The notes beneath the pieces were generated by a model that saw nothing but the letters and a program-made list of their open reading frames with translations, made no database searches and was not told the DNA's origin. 64,000 bases of DNA from Phoronis australis (taxonomy: Eukaryota > Phoronida > Phoronidae). The stretch's first letter is position 1; each line of letters starts with the position of its first letter. Shown piece after piece: positions 35,801 through 46,291 of the stretch. The stretch spans positions 841,237 through 905,236 of the forward strand of contig NMRA01000116.1 of NCBI GenBank assembly GCA_002633005.1, read 5' to 3'. The position numbers and the translations under genes are program-made.

Positions 35801-38142
35801 TGACTTAATACAGGCACTTGGTCTTGCGTTCCCACTTCGTAGTTTCAGAATTAAGGTTCAGTACAGTAATTATGAGCACACCTCAGTCAAGAAATAATTC
35901 ATAGAGATTATCTCAGTAATTAGCGGTTATATGCATATTCTCAGAGACTTTGAATTTATGGTCAAATTAGAGTTAACTATTTTTCACAAAGGATTATGTG
36001 GGCGCAAGGTCAAACTTCTGTCTTAAATCTTAAATCACTTTTATGAAATGGAATCTAGGTGTAAATACATGTGTAGCAACTCTGGTTACAAGGAGACCCA
36101 TAGATACATATGCAAGATGTTTCGGTTTTCATCTGACTCGTTCAAAAATCCCAAATGCCTAATTGGTTTTCTGATGCCATGTCTGTAACATTGAAAACCA
36201 ATTATATGGGGTACAGCTGCAGCAAACCTGAAAATGGTTATTCATGTTATGTCAAATGTGATGTTAGTCTTGTGATCCCTGGACTAACCAACCATGGAGC
36301 CGTGAAATGCAATGTCAAGTTCAAGGAAAGCGTTGTTGAGCAGAAGGTTTGATGTCGCAAGCAGCGGAACAGGAGAGAGAAGAAAGAAGTACACGGTTTA
36401 CCAAGCAGGTTTCCCTCCGTGCTATTGTAGCACTTTCTTACGCATTGCGGTGAGACCATGTTTATACAAATGTCTACTTTACCAACACTCCTGTCGATTA
36501 CGTATGTGACGACTCCTTTTGGCCATCTCTTGTGAACTTGTGGTATGCCGTTGCGTTTCTACAATGGAAAGGACAAATTAAAATTTTTTGTTTTACTTCA
36601 AGAGACCTCATATTGTGAGTGCAACATATAGATTAACAAACAAAAACAAAGTTCACGACAAAGGAACACACTTGGAATTTTTTTATTTTGCCAAGAAACA
36701 AAAGCACTGTCTACTGACTCATCACCGTACTTCATATCCACTATGACATGATTTTCAGGCCTTGAGTTACTTGCTTCGCCCATTTCCCACCAAACGAACG
36801 ATTTGAGCCAGAGATATTTCAAAAAGACGGAGGTGGGCAAACGTGAAATTGCTGGCGACAGGCGGGCCGAGAAATAAGTGACAACCTGGGAGCAATGAAC
36901 AGGTGACAAAACGCAAAATTGAAATGAGGTTCGATGAGAGAAGATATTCTTTGCAACCAAGGGTCCATGGTCCCGTTGTGCCTTCCGTGGCTGCGTCAGT
37001 GCTCAGAACTTGCTGACTAACGGTAAAGTACTTGCTATCCGATAACATTTTTTCGTATTTTTAAGTTTTTTTACCGTGACTATCCGATTAAATTGAGACA
37101 GTTGCTATATGCAAATTGCACAAAAGAATCAGAGTAACTCGACAGCAAATTCTAATTGAATCAAGTTTTTTTGAAGCCGACGTTTGTTTTTAACTGCCTT
37201 ATACTGACATAAACGCTCTAATTTGGCGGCAGACTCATCTCGCTTTAGGCGTTAGATAATGTACATGTAAGCGATTACACTTGCTCATGGCAGTGAGGAA
37301 AGCACAAAAAGTCAATATTGCAAGCTCCATATTCAAATCACACGACGAGAAAATATTCAGTTCAATTGTCCGGTACATTGTCTCTCATGAGACATCTTCA
37401 GAGAAGATCCATAACGTAATCATAGACAAGGACTCGATCGCAAACACCCAATGACTACTAGATTCGACCAGTAACCAGCGACCACTCAATATTGACTTTT
37501 TCTGCTCAAGCTCAGTGCCACGAGCCTGGGTCATTTCAATTCTACAATAACCGACGCCTAATGCGAAATCAGCCTGCCGCCAGTTAAAGCGTATTTGTAT
37601 TTTAATAACGGCCTTTAATAGACATTGTAAAAATGAAGCGCCTTGTTCAACAATAATTGTATAAAGAATGAAAGGTGTTATTGATTCTACTTCAGTCCAG
37701 GTGTACACAGTTAATTTACCTTTGGCAGAACGATGTCTCCTTGAAATAAATCTGGAAATATCAAACATATTGCTGTTGAACAGACAGCCAGTATACAGTA
37801 TATTACTTTTAACAATGTAAGAACTACACCAAACTAGTACATGTAAATATGCTATTGAACTCCTACTCCATCATTTAAGATATGTGGAATCACAGTAATA
37901 AACACCATATACCGAAAAACTTATCAAATGGCAAAAAATACAATCGTGCTGACGAGGATTACACATAAACTGAAAAAATTACACACTGATTAAATTGTCA
38001 GCAAAATACATTCCGATAACGTTAAGTTGTTATGTTTTCGCCATTAACAGAATGTTTTCTTGAATAATTCAGACTAAACATCTTTAAAAGAGGATTTTAC
38101 CTTCGCGGTACATTTCCGAGATGTACGGGTGCTCTTTGTCCT
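29840..38142 (-). CDS. Astacin gene A: astacin + 2 ShK + WSC (first exon not found)
   Basis: Minus-strand exons, 5' to 3': 38101-38142, 37720-37751, 36483-36558, 35029-35155, 34412-34590, 32295-32546, 32031-32156, 31393-31515, 29840-30105. All have GT/AG ends and matching phases. The first two encode propeptide ending [11 protein letters not shown]. The third carries [13 protein letters not shown], the start of the mature M12A domain. The fifth holds the zinc site [15 protein letters not shown] (HExxHxxGxxHxxxR form). The sixth has the Met-turn SVMHY. Exons seven and eight are each one six-cysteine ShK domain, and the last is a WSC domain (CYCGNSY core) ending in TAG. All expected active-site residues are present, so it should be a secreted protease with putative glycan-binding WSC and peptide-like ShK modules. 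The signal-peptide exon was not located between 38.1 and 41.5 kb. A nearby LINE piece duplicates exon 35029-35155. Confidence 0.87.
30429..30530. mobile_element. CATGCGCGCACC MITE, partial copy
   Basis: Begins CATGCGCGCACC and continues with the family body (GAGGCTCGAATT, GGACCTTTTAGTAACAAAAAAGCGGG). The right end is missing. It lies in the last intron of gene A and is also present in the homologous piece near 63766. Confidence 0.55.
33185..33440. mobile_element. CATGCGCGCACC MITE, full-length
   Basis: 256 bp bounded by CATGCGCGCACCC and GGGTGCGAGTATG. Inner ends are also inverted (GGGCTCGAATTT and TTCGAGCCCCC). It lies in the large intron of gene A between the zinc-site and Met-turn exons. 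Confidence 0.65.
34640..34796. mobile_element. Small TIR element with internal direct repeat
   Basis: Termini ATCATGGGCGGC and GCCGCCCATGAT; inside, GGCGNNGCAGCACTGAAAAAAG...GCCCCCCAGC is present twice as a direct repeat. It lies just upstream of the zinc-site exon of gene A. Confidence 0.6.
35163..35330 (-). mobile_element. Non-LTR retrotransposon reverse transcriptase fragment
   Basis: The minus frame encodes [20 protein letters not shown] followed by [18 protein letters not shown], a segment typical of the C-terminal side of LINE reverse transcriptases (W..RNLS..GK...K..LLPK). About 50 codons remain, ending at the N at 35162. It is flanked on both sides by copies of gene A exon d. Confidence 0.72.
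35345..35467 (-). repeat. Duplicate of astacin gene A exon (no donor)
   Basis: Nearly identical to 35039-35161, but truncated just before the splice donor (ends ...CAGCGCTCGAG), so it could not be spliced out normally. Together with the single N at 35162 it suggests either a LINE insertion with duplication or an assembly join. Confidence 0.7.
35519..35640. repeat. TG/ATGT-rich simple repeat
   Basis: Degenerate (TG)n and (TATG)n tract such as GTGTGCACGTATGTGTGTG. It lies in a gene A intron. Confidence 0.7.
35848..36056. mobile_element. Harbinger-like MITE, second copy (degenerate)
   Basis: The interior matches 5280-5465 (for example TAATTAGCGGTTATATGCATATTCTCAG) and the right end is AATCACTTTTATGAAATGGA. 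The left terminus is eroded. Confidence 0.5.
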
Positions 38143-38773
38143 CTGAAAAGCGAGTTCAAGCATCAGTGCAGCTGAACACCATGATTGACAATTCGTTAAA
38201 TTCATCAACAGTTTCATTCTACCAGGTGTCGTTGTTGTAATTCTTCAAAAAATGACGGACATTGTTCAGTCACCTGTTGGCGAGACCATCTCGTCTACGA
38301 GTCGGCTCACTTAAGCTGCCTAACTTCATGTCGTGGAAAACGACGTCGTTTTACGAGTCCGCTCAAGAATAGATCGACGAAGGGACAACTTACTAGAACG
38401 GGAAGCAGAAGGGGTTATCAAAACCTGAATTGTCCACTTAGTATTCCTTCTGATGCCCAATATTACGAGATAATTTCATGCCTTTTCTTCCCGCGAAACC
38501 AATGTTATCGTATCTTTTTATATTTGTAGATAATCTGACCGGATTTACATGTACGTAAGATAACGCGGTAGTGTAGGCTTAGGAAGTAAATACAACTGCG
38601 TTGGGTAACACTTTTAACAACAGTGTTCTATTTTGTGAGTTTTTTTATTACGAAATCGAAAGCCCTGACGAAAAATATTTTGCCATGGGATCTCGGCTAA
38701 TCACCTGTTTCAAGTTGGCTGAGTTCTGTATTGCGTCATATCAGGAAGGCATGTCAGATACATACACAAAACG

Positions 38774-39018
38774 CATGCGCGCACCTTGGGGGGATCTCGA
38801 ATGAGTGCCCATTTGGCGAAGTGGGCCAAAGAGTACGCCACAGAGAAACAAAACTCAAAAAAAGTTGAAAACGAGACAAAAGTCCACTAAAAAGACAGGA
38901 ACTACCAAAATTCGGCGAACGCACAACTGATACCTTCGAATGTATCCCCTAAGACTTAGCAAAGGGTTTACATTCTCAAAAATTCGAGCCCCCGCTTTTT
39001 AAGCTGGGTGCGCTCATG
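38774..39018. mobile_element. CATGCGCGCACC MITE, second full-length copy
   Basis: 245 bp between CATGCGCGCACC and GGGTGCGCTCATG. Compared with the copy at 33185 the body is inverted (GAGACAAAAGTCCACTAAAAA here, its reverse there). Confidence 0.65.
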
Positions 39019-39048
39019 AAAAATACTGAGAGTGGTGTAGATGATGTA

Positions 39049-39129
39049 ATATCCCACTCGACATTATTCCGTGTATCGACCGAGAGCGAAGGTCAAGGTC
39101 GATACGCGGAATAATGTCGAGTGGGATAT
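39049..39129. repeat. 81-bp palindrome with 33-bp arms
   Basis: ATATCCCACTCGACATTATT and the rest of the arm are mirrored almost perfectly by the right arm ending AATAATGTCGAGTGGGATAT, with a loop of about 15 bp. Part of one arm recurs near 22030. Confidence 0.85.
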
Positions 39130-41910
39130 GAACTTTATCTACGCCAATAAAAGTACGTTTTGTATTTATCCCATGTACTTCGAATTTCCATTTTTTCTTT
39201 CATTTTGCGGCGGAATTTTTGAATACTTCAACAAGACTGTTCTGATAATGTCGTGTCCCCCTAAGTCATAATCAGGTGATTAGTGTAATGGGCCCCGCCT
39301 AGTGGCCTAAACATGCGTGATGGGAGTACCGCAAAAGGCATCAGGCCACCGGCATCTTTTTCAGACTGTTCAAGGGGGGCATCCCAACAAATTTTCAGTA
39401 TTGATTCGTGTCAACGTAAACTCTGGTTCATTGTGGTTGTATCTTTTTACATTTTACGAATTCAACTTGCTTTCCGTAGATAACACAAATTTTTATATAC
39501 CGTTGCGAGTGCATGTTCTTCGACCGCGTACATTGCACGCGGTTATCAAAAATCCCTACAGCATGATCGACACGTGCTTGCTTTCTACATGTACGAACAA
39601 CCCCTACTTCATCAACAACGGATTTCCAATAATGATTTTCAAAAGAAATACAATTCGGGGAAAATACAGACATTTTCATCGTTATGAAGCCATTTGAAAT
39701 ACTGCCTTAGTGTAATTCATAAATAGACGTCTTTAAGTTCTTCAAATGTGTATCCCCAGAAAGTCAAAGCTATTGCTGTTTAGTTCTATACAATTTCACA
39801 TTTTTGATTGAAAGAGCCACCTGGTCATCTGAGCATGCTTTGTTCTTTTCTGGACCAATTTAAATTTTTATCTACCTCACGTTGACAAAAAAGTTGTACG
39901 ATTTCACAAAAAACATGAAAAAAGAGTCAGTTGATTGTATCGTTCCCCCATGAGTCAGCGAAAAAAGGTATGAAAAAGGGTGGCTGTGGATCAAAGAGTG
40001 CCCTCCGAGGGCTGAGTAGTATCTGATGCTGTCATCAGACCCTCTCTTCTCCGGATTCCCAATTTATACAAAGTGAAACCACTTTCAACAAAAACGGAAA
40101 AGGAGAGCGACGGAGAGTTTTCCCAGATGAATGCAGTTTGTATTCCCTAAAAATTGCCGTCTCCAATAAAAAATCTATAAAATTAATTTGCTCTGAAAGA
40201 ACTGAGTACAATAGATTTTCTCGGATTGTTTCGTTGTATACATGTAGCCTACCTTGAATGGTAACACACGTGGGCTTAATACATGCAACATGGTTTAAAC
40301 ATCACTCTGAGCACACGAATGCCGTAAATTGCCAAATGTAATAAACTATTAGACCTACTGACTTACTTATCCACGTCACCTTTAGCTAAACAATACGAAA
40401 TCGGTAATTTATGTGTTCGATGGTTTTGGTAAAAATACATTTCCAAGTAGTGCCAACCCACGCGTCCAAAAAAAGGTTCCTGGGTGCTTTTTCCATCCGT
40501 ACTTCAATGGGCTCTGGACAGTGTATATTGAAATTCACTTGCCATTTTTCCAGCTTTTATTCTCTTTAGCACTTTCCTGAAAACAGGTAACACGGGACAG
40601 ATATACATTTACACGTACACAAATCAAGATGAGAAATATCCTGTTAGCGTAAGGTGATCAATTTTATACTTCTAAATAAACCTAATCGCACAATCGTTAG
40701 TGAGGGTATTCCTTAAATGAACTGAATTGTATTCATTCAACGCATAGGTAAATTTTATATTCACCATGCATTATTTTGTTTTGCCCTGCGAAAAAAGATC
40801 GTTTAAAAGTGAATACAATAAACAATACACATAAACGACGAGCACTCGTGACAACCATCGGCTGGGCCTATCTAGTAAGGGTTACATAAAACGGTTCATC
40901 CTACTGTTTACCCATGTTTGTTCCAACGGAATAGCCAAGGCAGTGTATAAACTGGAAACTAACAAACAGACGATCACTCGCATCTTTCAACCTTTCGGCT
41001 TCGCGGACAGGAAGAATGTGACACGTGTTTTTGTGACGCTATTATCACAAGCATGTTAGTTCCCACACATCTCTGCCTCCTGCATGTTCACGTCCTTGCA
41101 AAGCCAAACATGTATGAATTTTATATCGGTATCGAAGATAACTCCACTTAGTAGGTGTACATGGAATGCTGGAAAGGCCATCACCTCTTCTTTTCAAGAC
41201 GTGTATTACCAAAATACGAAGAAATGCATTGCGTAGCAACTCGTTTTACTTGCCGAAAATTTTTGAATTTCAACAAAATTAACGTTTAGTGTTATACGAT
41301 TAATGTTTCGGAGTCAATAATTTTCGGTATTGACCTTCATGCCTTCGTATTAACCACTAATATGGTGACACTCTTTTAACTGCTTTTGAAATAGAGGAAA
41401 ATACAAGAATGGAGAATTTTGATCTGGGTTCCCTTTCATACCATTCCATGTCTCAAGTTTGATGCCATGACGTCAACCCACAGCCGATTTAGCACTTCGT
41501 GATTATCCATTTTTTCTCCCCCAGGACTAACCTCACCGATAATAGTAACCTCAGTGAAGGTTTAATTTTAATGAAACTCGAATACAGGCGCAACGAAAGG
41601 CAGTAAAGTTCGGATCCCAGTCAAAAGGTACTGTGTATAAGTGTACCTCAGATGCCTTTTTCACTCTCGGTATTGGCTAAAACGGCCATAGGCAAGACGG
41701 TCGTAACGTGGATGCGACTAAGCGTGCGACCTGAGACAAAATTGATACTCGGGATCCCACGTCGCGCTATCAAAATTCGATGTTTACGTACCTTTGTTTT
41801 TCATCTTCAGGATCGCTTCGATCCATCGACGTCGCTCTCGAGTCATTTATTCGTTCTTTCTGTGTAATCGGCGCACACTTTCGTTGCACTACCAACGTTC
41901 TTTAAGGGTA

Positions 41911-41944
41911 ATATACTGTATACTGTTTTAACAGTATACAGTAT
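41911..41944. repeat. Perfect AT-rich palindrome
   Basis: ATACTGTATACTGTT and AACAGTATACAGTAT abut directly. It is found only in this copy; copy 1 has a single short AGTATACTATT here. Confidence 0.75.
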
Positions 41945-43620
41945 AAATACAACGCAATACTTAATATTTGATTTTTCATATTCAGGTGAATTTGCTATGT
42001 AAACAAAAACAAAAGTATGATTTAAACCAATTACCGTTGCGAAGTTGTTCCTTAGTCAAAGTGAAGATGTTTTTTGGGTTTCGAAAGGTTTGACAGTGGT
42101 AACGAGTGATAATATCCATCGATTTGCTAAGTGGAGTTTTGCAATTAAATGGATCAATGGCACTACTTGCATATCACCGCGATTCACACTCTCAACACCA
42201 GGTTTCTTGTTCTTGGTTAATAACTTCTCATTGGGGGATGAAAGGTAACCGATTCCTATCCTAAGTCAGAACTTCATGCTTTTTGCAGTCAGCACTTTGT
42301 GTCCCTGAACTTGGTAATTCGTTCTCGTTCACTTTCCTTCCCGTGCCTGAATGGATGTGTGAAGAACGAGAGACTGGACCTTCATAACCATTTTAGTTTC
42401 ATTTTCACCTATTTTTGTTATTTATTTATTTATTCATTTGAAACACTGTTGTTTTATAGTCGGTGAAACGAGCTCGTGACTCATTTCTACTGTTTTTTAA
42501 AATTTCCACTTTAAATCAATATTGGTTTTTGATTTGACTCTGCTCATTTTGTTGAAGTCACGTGATTGGAAGAAACGATTGTCTGAAAATTGACGCTACC
42601 TAACTCCGCAGCACGCGTAGCTTTCTCTACTGATTATCATGTCGTCTCGTAAACACAGAAGTTTATAATCTTGTTCCGATAATTCTTTTCCAGATCGTCT
42701 AAATGCCACAAATAAAAACAGATACCTGTAATGTGCCACCGGCGAACCTTCATCGATATGAGACGATTTGCAGAAACATGGTATTACTGATCTCTTTGGC
42801 GATTCTCAACGAATGAATGAAAGACCGGCTTATCTTTGGTGTGGGTAGAATGTCCAATAAATTCAACGTACTCCCAAAGGGCATACTTGAAGGGACATTT
42901 GACGGCCGAAAAACGCATTTTGGGAATGACTTTTTAAGCCATTAGCTGTGACTCGTAAAACAAAAACCTGCTGCTTTCTAAAGAAAAACCTTAACCATCC
43001 AAGATAATCTCTAAAGAACCTCTGTCGTTCTCCATGAAGCCCAGTTCATTTTCTACAACTTCCAGCCTGTCTATCGTTTCTGTCAACAATCTTTCGTTCA
43101 TAAAGGCTTTTCGTGAACATTCTTTGAGCTGCGCCTCCTTGTCAGCGAGTGTTGCAGCTACAGATTCTGAATGGAATGCAAAAATTGTTCGTTATCAATA
43201 TGAATTTCTGATTTTTGTAGAGGCAATTAATTTACATCGATCTGAAAGTTAAATAGAGTTTGTCTGACAGAAAATACGTGTAAACAGCTCATGTGGTGCG
43301 TTAAGACAGGTTCATGGGGCATACGTATGTGTGACTAAACCTTTGGAGCCAGGAAGGCACGTCTAGTTGGATTTACCTTAAAATATTTTGACAAAGTTTA
43401 TGACCTAACAATTCCGATGGGTGTCTGATGTTGAAAATTGAACTACTCAATCCTTTTAATCGTTTACAAAATGAATATTGGGACATACATTTCGCATGCT
43501 TCAACTTTTACTGTACCATTTACTGTTCTCAAGCGGTCTATCTTCTTGGATAACTCTTTAATCACGTCCTGTTTTGTCGACAGTTTAGAGGGCATGATAG
43601 CTCTTTTCTCTCTGCTTTAC

Positions 43621-44665
43621 TTAAACTTTGGCAAGCCGAGGCTACCAACTTCAACTGTCCAAAATCCGAATATAATCTGCGTGCACCTCCCTCAGTGTAG
43701 TATTGCATAAATATTCGAAGCCTTATCATTCCTTTATCCCATTAATTGTTCTTGTGAGTGGTCAATTGGCGATGGAATTTTCAAAAAAATCTCAAAACTC
43801 TGAATTCAAGGACCTAAAATAGTAAACATGGCGGATTTCATTGTGCTTCAACTTGTACGCCTGTCGTAGGTGAAACTTCGAGTTTGAGCAAGCAACCTAC
43901 ATTTCAAATTCAATAATTCTAATCCAAAACTCAACTACAATATTGAGAATGTTAAAGTTAGTATTTTAATTATTATTTGTAACTTTATTCCACTGACAGC
44001 TCATTTTAGCCCTTAATTTAGAATTTTATTGCATAAACTGGCGTATCTGTTTCTCATCTTGACATCACGCACTATTTTTTATTGAAGCACAACACACACT
44101 CGGCCAGGAAACGCAGTCCGTGCAAGTATTACAATGCGCCTGGCCGACGAGTTAACTCAATGGTTTTGGCCAAAAGTAAAACCTTCATAAGAAATCACAG
44201 TACACAAAAAACTTCGCATATCAATACAGTGTCAGGATAATTTATATTTGACACAAATATCTGAGTACTTACATTTATTTGGCAATGATATTTTTAATGT
44301 GCTCTCTGCTTCTCATGGCCTAGTAGTGACGGCGCGCGAAAATAGACTTTCGGATTTAACTCGGGAGCGTCCGCCAAAAACCGGGATGTTCGAAGACCGT
44401 CTGCCATGACATCACGGAACAAGATCCTTGAATTTGTGCTTTTGGCATTCTTTTGGCATTTTTGTCGTCAAATCACCACTCGAAGGCAATTTGAAGAGAT
44501 CAAATAAAAGAAGGTATTCAAAGATTTGTTCGATGGAAGTTTCGCGAAGTTCCGTGCACATTTTAGTAGGAGATTCTGAGCAAACAGATTGTAGGTGTCC
44601 AATCCGTGTTTTCTTAGTATTGAGTGACGTCATTTGCGATCGAGGAACAGATAAACCCAAGCGCC
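43621..44665. other. Insertion of about 1.05 kb into the exon 1 copy
   Basis: It interrupts coiled-coil exon 1 at GCTTTA, which appears at both edges (CTGCTTTA and GTGCTTTA), a possible short target duplication. It includes a minus-strand frame (to 44412) with IGHLQSVCSES and a Leu-rich helix (IEQIFEYLLLFDLF) ending in TGA; not recognised. The right 630 bp of the insertion also opens copy 3 at 49581. Confidence 0.5.
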
Positions 44666-46291
44666 TGTGCTTTATACGTCCATCAATGTCTGACAACAGT
44701 TCGTCTAGTTTGCACTCAACTTTTTTACTCAAGTTTGTTTCAACACGTTCAGGTGAGCATTGTTTTCTGACAACTCGAACTGATTTTCTTTGATGATGTT
44801 TGTTACTTCCGCAACACCTCTTTTCAACGACTCCATCATATTCCAAACATCGGCATGCATTTCCATTTTTGTTTAGCTTCTGATTTGTGTCGTTTAAGAT
44901 ATTGAACGCTCGTGTTTTCTGGTACGTGCATTCATTACACCACACAGTTAAAGATGCAATTTGCCTTGTCAATACTCAACTCAAAATGTTGACTACATTT
45001 TGCTCTGTTTAGCTGGCTAAAGACGAAAACCAAAACACTAAGAGTCGGTCAACTGTGGTAGTACAAACACGTCTATTTGGACTTTGTACGCAACCAAGTG
45101 TCCATGTTACGACCTGTGGTGTTAAAATTGATTTTGAACGCTAACTGTCTGCGTTGGCCCTTGTAACGTTTATACTGTGATCTGTTGTTCATTTTGACAA
45201 TGCGCACCAGGTTAGAAACGGGATGGCGTTGTCCCTTTCTTCCTCAAGCGTGAATTTTATACACCCAGTACCAAGAACAGAGGAACAACGCCACCCCATT
45301 TCACAACGGTTCACTCAGTGTTTCCGAAAGAGGTTCCAGTTTTGACCGTCAAATGTGCACTTCATTCCCAGTTGCGGAAATCACAAAATTAATTCTCATT
45401 AACTTGTCGCGAAAACATAATAATTGATTTCTACCATTAAAAAGGACTGAATGGTTACTTGACCTTTACTTGAAGAAGATACATAAATTACGAGTTGGTA
45501 CACCCCAAAGAACTTTTAAGTTAAAACTAATTGTTTTTGTTGACGCAATGGATGACAGTGTTGGAAATGGAAATCGTTTTATCGTGGTTTGGATAGGTTT
45601 AAAACGTCATCCTGTGTTGTTTGAGTAACTTGCTTCAGTTTATACGGTAGGCTTTGAGTGAATAGGAAATGAAGCGTGCTGCTCAAAACCATTCTCTACG
45701 GCTCGTACAGGTACAGAAAGTTTCCAAGCATTTCATTCTCAACTGATCTTTATACCAATGTGATTGAAATTGAAAGGCGCACTCAACAATTCTATTAGCA
45801 TTTCAATTGTAATCTATGTTTTTAATTCTCCTTAAATCATTCATTTTGTAACTTTTGTTTTCTCTTTCCACGAGACAAAAATTTCAAAGATATTTTAGTA
45901 ATGGTCAGGAACTTCCTACTGGACACAAAGTACACACATGAATGAATTATGTCCATGTTCTCTATTTCCTGGAAATTTTAGGGATGCGAATCCGGTGGGA
46001 ACCTGAGGCAGGCTGATAATCCTGTCTATGCCTCTTCACTGATCTATATGTATGCTTGATAGAAGCCCTTGAGAGGTTGCGCCTGTACAAGCAGAATCCA
46101 CAATGAGAACTGACTTACTATAGATACGCTCTCACAAAGAATTTAACTGTCAGAGCACAGTTACATTTTAAATAAAAAGTGACCAATCAAATGGAATTGT
46201 GAATTCTTTCATCATCCAATTTCTAAAGAAAGAATACTGGGTATTGAGGAAATCTGCTAAATACTACGGAATGTTTATTGACAATAGGTGC

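Larger units (their letters stand above)
38143..41477. other. No gene found; MITE and palindrome inside
   Basis: Should contain the first exon of gene A, but no convincing signal-peptide frame with a phase-1 donor was seen. It contains a MITE (38774-39018) and an 81-bp palindrome (39049-39129). Frames at 39317-39697 do not look like known proteins. Confidence 0.4.
41478..44880 (-). pseudogene. Coiled-coil gene copy 2 (exons 1-4 only, broken)
   Basis: Homologues of four exons of the 6.4-13.8 kb gene are present in order. The exon 4 copy (about 41794-41901) has two in-frame stops (TGG TAG and GAA TAA). The exon 3 copy (about 42610-42705) is frameshifted. The exon 2 copy (about 43017-43164) is still open. 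The exon 1 copy is split by an insertion of about 1.05 kb (43621 to about 44665). Exons 5 and 6, encoding the whole acidic tail, are absent. It cannot encode the protein. Confidence 0.8.

Noticed and set aside
36767-37048. Minus-strand frames of 93-120 codons
   Set aside because: They fall in the gene A intron and show no domain or splice support.
38160-38215. Minus-strand ATG frame upstream of gene A exon 38101 as its signal-peptide exon
   Set aside because: Reading through does not match the frame of the propeptide exon and the peptide is not clearly hydrophobic.
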